Source of the DNA: Dromiciops gliroides
Taxonomy: Eukaryota > Chordata > Mammalia > Microbiotheria > Microbiotheriidae
DNA length: 64,000 nucleotides
Direction of reading: 5' to 3'
Assembly (NCBI RefSeq): GCF_019393635.1
Contig: NC_057862.1
Location: 410,048,169-410,112,168, forward strand
The notes under the pieces: model-generated
What the model was told of the DNA's origin: nothing
What the model saw: only the letters and a program-made list of their open reading frames with translations
Databases searched by the model: none
Position numbers and translations under genes: made by a program
Shown here: positions 43,001 to 64,000 of the stretch, one piece after another
Numbering within the stretch: the first letter of the stretch is position 1
Layout of the letters: each line of letters starts with the position of its first letter

Positions 43001-43295
43001 TCCTGAGTCCACCGCACCACCAAGCTGCCCCCAATGACTATATAGGTTGGGTTAAAAGCAAAAATAATTACAATTTCTCCCGATTATCATTGTTTTCTTG
43101 GTGTTTCTCCCAGAGGCTTTTCCAGAACCTGGGGGGAATGCAGTGGTCTCTTCATAAAGCCTGCCCCGCGCCCTTCGGGATTTCCTAGAGGCGACCCCCG
43201 CAATCCGAGGAGCCTGGCCCCACTACTTACCTCAGGACAGCGGGGTCCGTGATGCCCAGTCGAGGTCCAAAACGTGCAACGGGGCCGGGCTCCAT
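30978..43295 (-). CDS. ORC6: Origin recognition complex subunit 6, complete
   Basis: ORC6 is the smallest ORC subunit and acts in the nucleus in origin licensing, with a reported role in cytokinesis. Seven exons on the minus strand (43295-43231, 40914-40785, 38009-37846, 37565-37476, 32372-32260, 31792-31721, 31096-30978) join in frame to 753 nt, giving 250 aa; human ORC6 has 252. The N-terminal two thirds (KAEEYLRLSQVKC, CLKSFECLLGLNSNLGIKDL) correspond to the two TFIIB-like cyclin-fold domains. A variable linker (EPSSSASPPAKRQKKM) follows. The C-terminal helix KQDYEEWKRKILENATKA is the ORC3-binding segment and keeps the tyrosine (here residue 233) mutated as Y232S in human Meier-Gorlin syndrome. 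The promoter is shared with VPS35 and the 3' end converges on MYLK3. Confidence 0.97.
31097..31520. other. ORC6 intron 6, unique part
   Basis: AT-rich, with no repeat recognised until family A begins. Confidence 0.45.
31521..31705 (+). repeat. Interspersed repeat, family A, next to the ORC6 exon 6 donor
   Basis: It reads ttgttgtttgtcctgcattc, tgacattggggtgatgtcat, ctctctcctccagagctacc and aaatggccctggatgacaag. A reverse copy lies at 2598. The end is about 15 bp from the donor at 31720. Confidence 0.7.
31721..31792 (-). CDS. ORC6: ORC6 exon 6 (linker)
   Basis: A 72-nt exon reading EPSSSASPPAKRQKKMIVEH then SKK. The basic KRQKK could serve in nuclear targeting, as the matching RKRKK in human might. 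The donor gtaagg is followed within about 15 bp by an interspersed repeat. Confidence 0.93.
32022..32044 (+). repeat. Poly-G run in ORC6 intron 5
   Basis: An uninterrupted run of ten or more G, then aggttggggggt. On the ORC6 sense strand it is C-rich. Confidence 0.9.
32260..32372 (-). CDS. ORC6: ORC6 exon 5
   Basis: It reads VLKIKVNKDKMVATSGVKKA then VFDRLCKQLEKFEQQVK and a split Gly. This is the end of the second cyclin-like domain. The donor is gtgcgt, and the acceptor is ttttatag. Confidence 0.95.
32465..32645 (-). repeat. MIR-family fragment
   Basis: agcactttaagataaaaa..catttgattcttagaacaac has the order of a reverse MIR3-type element. Confidence 0.5.
32646..33260. other. ORC6 intron 4, nothing recognised
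   Basis: AT-rich sequence up to the LTR, without signatures I can name. Confidence 0.45.
33261..33630 (+). mobile_element. Solo LTR fossil, full length (370 bp)
   Basis: It starts TGTAACGATTGGAATGACGC and ends TTTAGCTCTTAACA, matching the reverse complement of the 15.8 kb LTR over its whole length with scattered differences. It includes an AATAAA (ccttaataaatgctt). Flanking 4-mers are caac and cacc, near-identical. No internal retroviral genes adjoin. It lies in ORC6 intron 4, antisense to the gene. Confidence 0.85.
33631..35100. other. ORC6 intron 4, no gene recognised
   Basis: About 1.5 kb of AT-rich sequence. No exon and no repeat I can name with confidence. Confidence 0.45.
35102..35273 (+). 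mobile_element. CORE-SINE copy with target-site duplication
   Basis: aagaatgtaaccatcaa stands on both sides. Confidence 0.92.
35308..35440 (+). repeat. Interspersed repeat, family B
   Basis: ggttggttgttgtccttcgc, ctctcgaagaggact and ggctgattagaccaataaaa pair it with 1556-1710. Confidence 0.6.
35500..36240 (-). mobile_element. Antisense L1 3'-end fragment
   Basis: actctgtatcagttcataca, aatattccattacacttatg and attacaacaaaaagtacggc follow the other antisense L1 tails. Confidence 0.65.
36335..36555 (+). repeat. MIR
   Basis: gactcttactaggcatacaa and gactcagtttcctaatctgt in MIR order. Confidence 0.65.
36556..37475. other. ORC6 intron 4, nothing recognised
   Basis: AT-rich, including an A/T homopolymer at 36840; no exon signature before 37476. 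Confidence 0.4.
37476..37565 (-). CDS. ORC6: ORC6 exon 4
   Basis: It reads YEASLLQIQKVDLDLSKPLF then TTATLFSAC and a split Arg codon. It corresponds to human SYESSLPQTQQVDLDLSRPL. The acceptor is ctcatag and the donor gtaagg. Confidence 0.95.
37846..38009 (-). CDS. ORC6: ORC6 exon 3
   Basis: It reads TYLVKLSGLNKKMYQSCLKS and continues FECLLGLNSNLGIKDLAVQF to SKILQ with a split Arg. It is the most conserved part of the protein. The donor is gtatgg. Confidence 0.96.
38190..40200 (+). mobile_element. L1 fragment, ORF2 and 3'UTR, sense to the window
   Basis: Near 38305-38360 the + strand reads KEDIQLSEFADGMMTYLENS, a degenerate form of the L1 reverse transcriptase FADD region. The sequence runs through a 3' portion to caaaagatagcgataaaatt at 40170-40200. 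Broken by many changes; inactive. It lies in ORC6 intron 2. Confidence 0.7.
40205..40560 (+). mobile_element. Second L1-like 3' fragment
   Basis: Repeats the wording of the previous element (taagctatggtacatcaatg, tatgcagaataaggtaagca), so it is a separate copy or a rearranged part. Confidence 0.5.
40785..40914 (-). CDS. ORC6: ORC6 exon 2
   Basis: It reads KAEEYLRLSQVKCTGLSAHT, then TETSNAIMCLDLAATSMKWP and LDR. This matches the first cyclin-like domain. The acceptor is atatag and the donor gtaagt. Confidence 0.96.
41025..41215 (-). repeat. MIR-family fragment
   Basis: ttatacagtgctttacagtt and gaacagatgaggaaattgag in reverse order. Confidence 0.6.
41270..41392 (+). repeat. MIR fragment
   Basis: aactttgggcaagccacttc and tttttcatttgtaaaattat are in MIR order. 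Confidence 0.5.
41393..41417 (+). repeat. G-quadruplex motif in ORC6 intron 1
   Basis: Six runs of three or four G separated by one or two bases (ggggtgggtagggtgggtgg then gcggg) satisfy the standard G4 pattern. Confidence 0.85.
41560..41900 (+). repeat. CR1/L3-like LINE fragment
   Basis: gacagctctaattaggaaac, cagctattcaattccccttg and acttcagatgtgttctaaaa resemble the 3' region of old amniote CR1/L3 LINEs. Confidence 0.4.
41985..42165 (+). mobile_element. L1 3'UTR fragment
   Basis: Matches part of the 39.9-40.1 kb L1 (ctacatataatgctagacct, ttctgatatgttggttcgtt). Confidence 0.6.
42265..42410 (+). repeat. MIR
   Basis: gacttaggttcaagtttcac and gcttagtttcttcatttgta are in MIR order. Confidence 0.6.
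42600..42760 (+). repeat. CORE-SINE/MIR, diverged
   Basis: gacctgggttcaactgccac, tagctgtgtgaccgtaagtt, with a second partial core (gtgtgatcctaggcaagtca). Confidence 0.6.
42828..43031 (-). mobile_element. Long-form CORE-SINE at the edge of the CpG island
   Basis: gttgttcagtcacgtcccac to accaccaagctgccccc. It retains several CpGs, unlike most copies. Confidence 0.82.
43231..43295 (-). CDS. ORC6: ORC6 exon 1
   Basis: It starts at ATG (43295-43293) in the context agccATGg and reads MEPGPVARFGPRLGITDPAV, then L and a split Arg codon (AG) before gtaagt. The alignment with human MGSELIGRLAPRLGLAEPDM fixes the start. Confidence 0.95.
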
Positions 43296-43370
43296 GGCTC
43301 ACAGATAACGGGGATAGCCCGCGAACCTTCGGACGAAAAGACGGAGAGCGCGCGCCCAGCCACTCGCCCG

Positions 43371-43786
43371 CCAATGAGACCCGGGCCCGACCCCCTGGAC
43401 AAGACGGCATTGGCTCCGAGAACAGGGAAGCTTTTCCGCACGAACCAACCCGCGTCCTCCATCTGCGCCTGCGTGGCGGAGGTACTCTCCAGGGTTGGGT
43501 GTGTGCAAAGCCACAGGAGGCTCTATCCCACTTTTTCTGTGTCTTCCTTCCTGCCCAACTGTCCGTCGCCCAGTGCGAGTCAGATGATTCGCTGTCCCAG
43601 CAGTCGACCTGTACTTCCCAGTCTTCAGAAGCCTCCCTACGACTCTCCTCCCACGGCACGCCGAGGCCCCGCCTTCTCCGTAGCTCCTGGTAGAGCGATT
43701 GGCTTCTGTTCTTGTCCTTTAGAGAGTTCTTTGGGAGATGAAGACCAATGGGCGAACGCGACCCGGGTTCCTGGGCGTGGGCCAAT
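43371..43786. promoter_or_regulatory. Cluster of five CCAAT boxes (NF-Y type)
   Basis: CCAAT occurs at 43371-43375, 43745-43749 and 43782-43786, and its reverse ATTGG at 43409-43413 and 43698-43702. Several CCAAT boxes in both orientations are typical of NF-Y-driven bidirectional promoters. Confidence 0.7.
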
Positions 43787-43859
43787 GGAGGGGCGGCCTG
43801 AGGGTGTGGAGGGGTGGAGCGCGTGGAAGTGGAAAGGCGGGGCCTCGCGGGGCCGCAGC

Positions 43860-43869
43860 GTCACATGAC
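43860..43869 (+). promoter_or_regulatory. E-box related to the CLEAR element
   Basis: GTCACATGAC is a near-palindrome 57 bp before the VPS35 ATG. It differs by one base from GTCACGTGAC, the site bound by TFEB/TFE3 and USF factors. Because it sits in a retromer gene, lysosomal-programme control is a reasonable but untested inference. Confidence 0.5.
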
Positions 43870-43925
43870 GGCGCGGGGCTCGACGCGGGGCTGGTGCTGC
43901 TTGCCGCAGGCTCCGGGCAGTCGCC

Positions 43926-64000
<20,075 letters not shown>

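Larger units (their letters stand above)
43296..43925. promoter_or_regulatory. Bidirectional ORC6/VPS35 promoter
   Basis: The 630 bp between the divergent start codons are GC- and CpG-rich and lack repeats and any convincing TATA box. They carry GC boxes (for example aaggcggggcctcg near 43834) and five CCAAT boxes. This is the usual picture of a housekeeping bidirectional promoter. Transcription start sites cannot be placed from sequence. Confidence 0.85.

Overview
The window is a piece of a marsupial nuclear genome. The evidence is dozens of copies of a tRNA-derived CORE-SINE of the marsupial type (A-box-like TGGCGCAGTGGATAGAGCA, B-box-like GAGTTCAAATCC, then the MIR-type core), marsupial-type L1 3' ends, many L2 and MIR fossils, and three vertebrate multi-exon genes in the order known from human 16q11.2. 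The species cannot be named from the sequence alone.

Layout. (1) 1-30.4 kb, + strand: the 3' half of MYLK3 (cardiac myosin light chain kinase). Seven coding exons (4126-27853) join in frame into 272 residues covering most of the kinase domain and the C-terminal regulatory segment; the N-terminal part lies before base 1. A long 3'UTR follows. (2) 30.5-43.3 kb, - strand: complete ORC6 (origin recognition complex subunit 6), seven coding exons, 250 aa, tail to tail with MYLK3. (3) 43.3-43.93 kb: a CpG-rich bidirectional promoter with five CCAAT boxes between the ORC6 and VPS35 start codons. (4) 43.93-64 kb, + strand: the first six coding exons of VPS35 (retromer core subunit), 240 aa; the gene continues beyond the window.

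The three genes are neighbours but work in different processes: MYLK3 in sarcomere regulation, ORC6 in DNA replication licensing, VPS35 in endosomal sorting. Only ORC6 and VPS35 share an obvious regulatory element. Introns are mostly repeats: CORE-SINEs (many with clean target-site duplications), antisense L1 tails, L2, MIR, three LTR copies of one retroviral family, a mariner-like MITE, a 7SL RNA pseudogene and microsatellites.

Most interesting points: a probable U12-type intron in VPS35; an exact 31-bp tandem duplication of a MYLK3 splice donor; a 7SL RNA pseudogene in a MYLK3 intron; a SINE interrupted by what looks like a tail-only retroposition event; and a repeat ending about 15 bp from an ORC6 splice donor. 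I found no sign of an undescribed gene system. Nearly all other open frames are SINE, L1 or CpG-island shadows.
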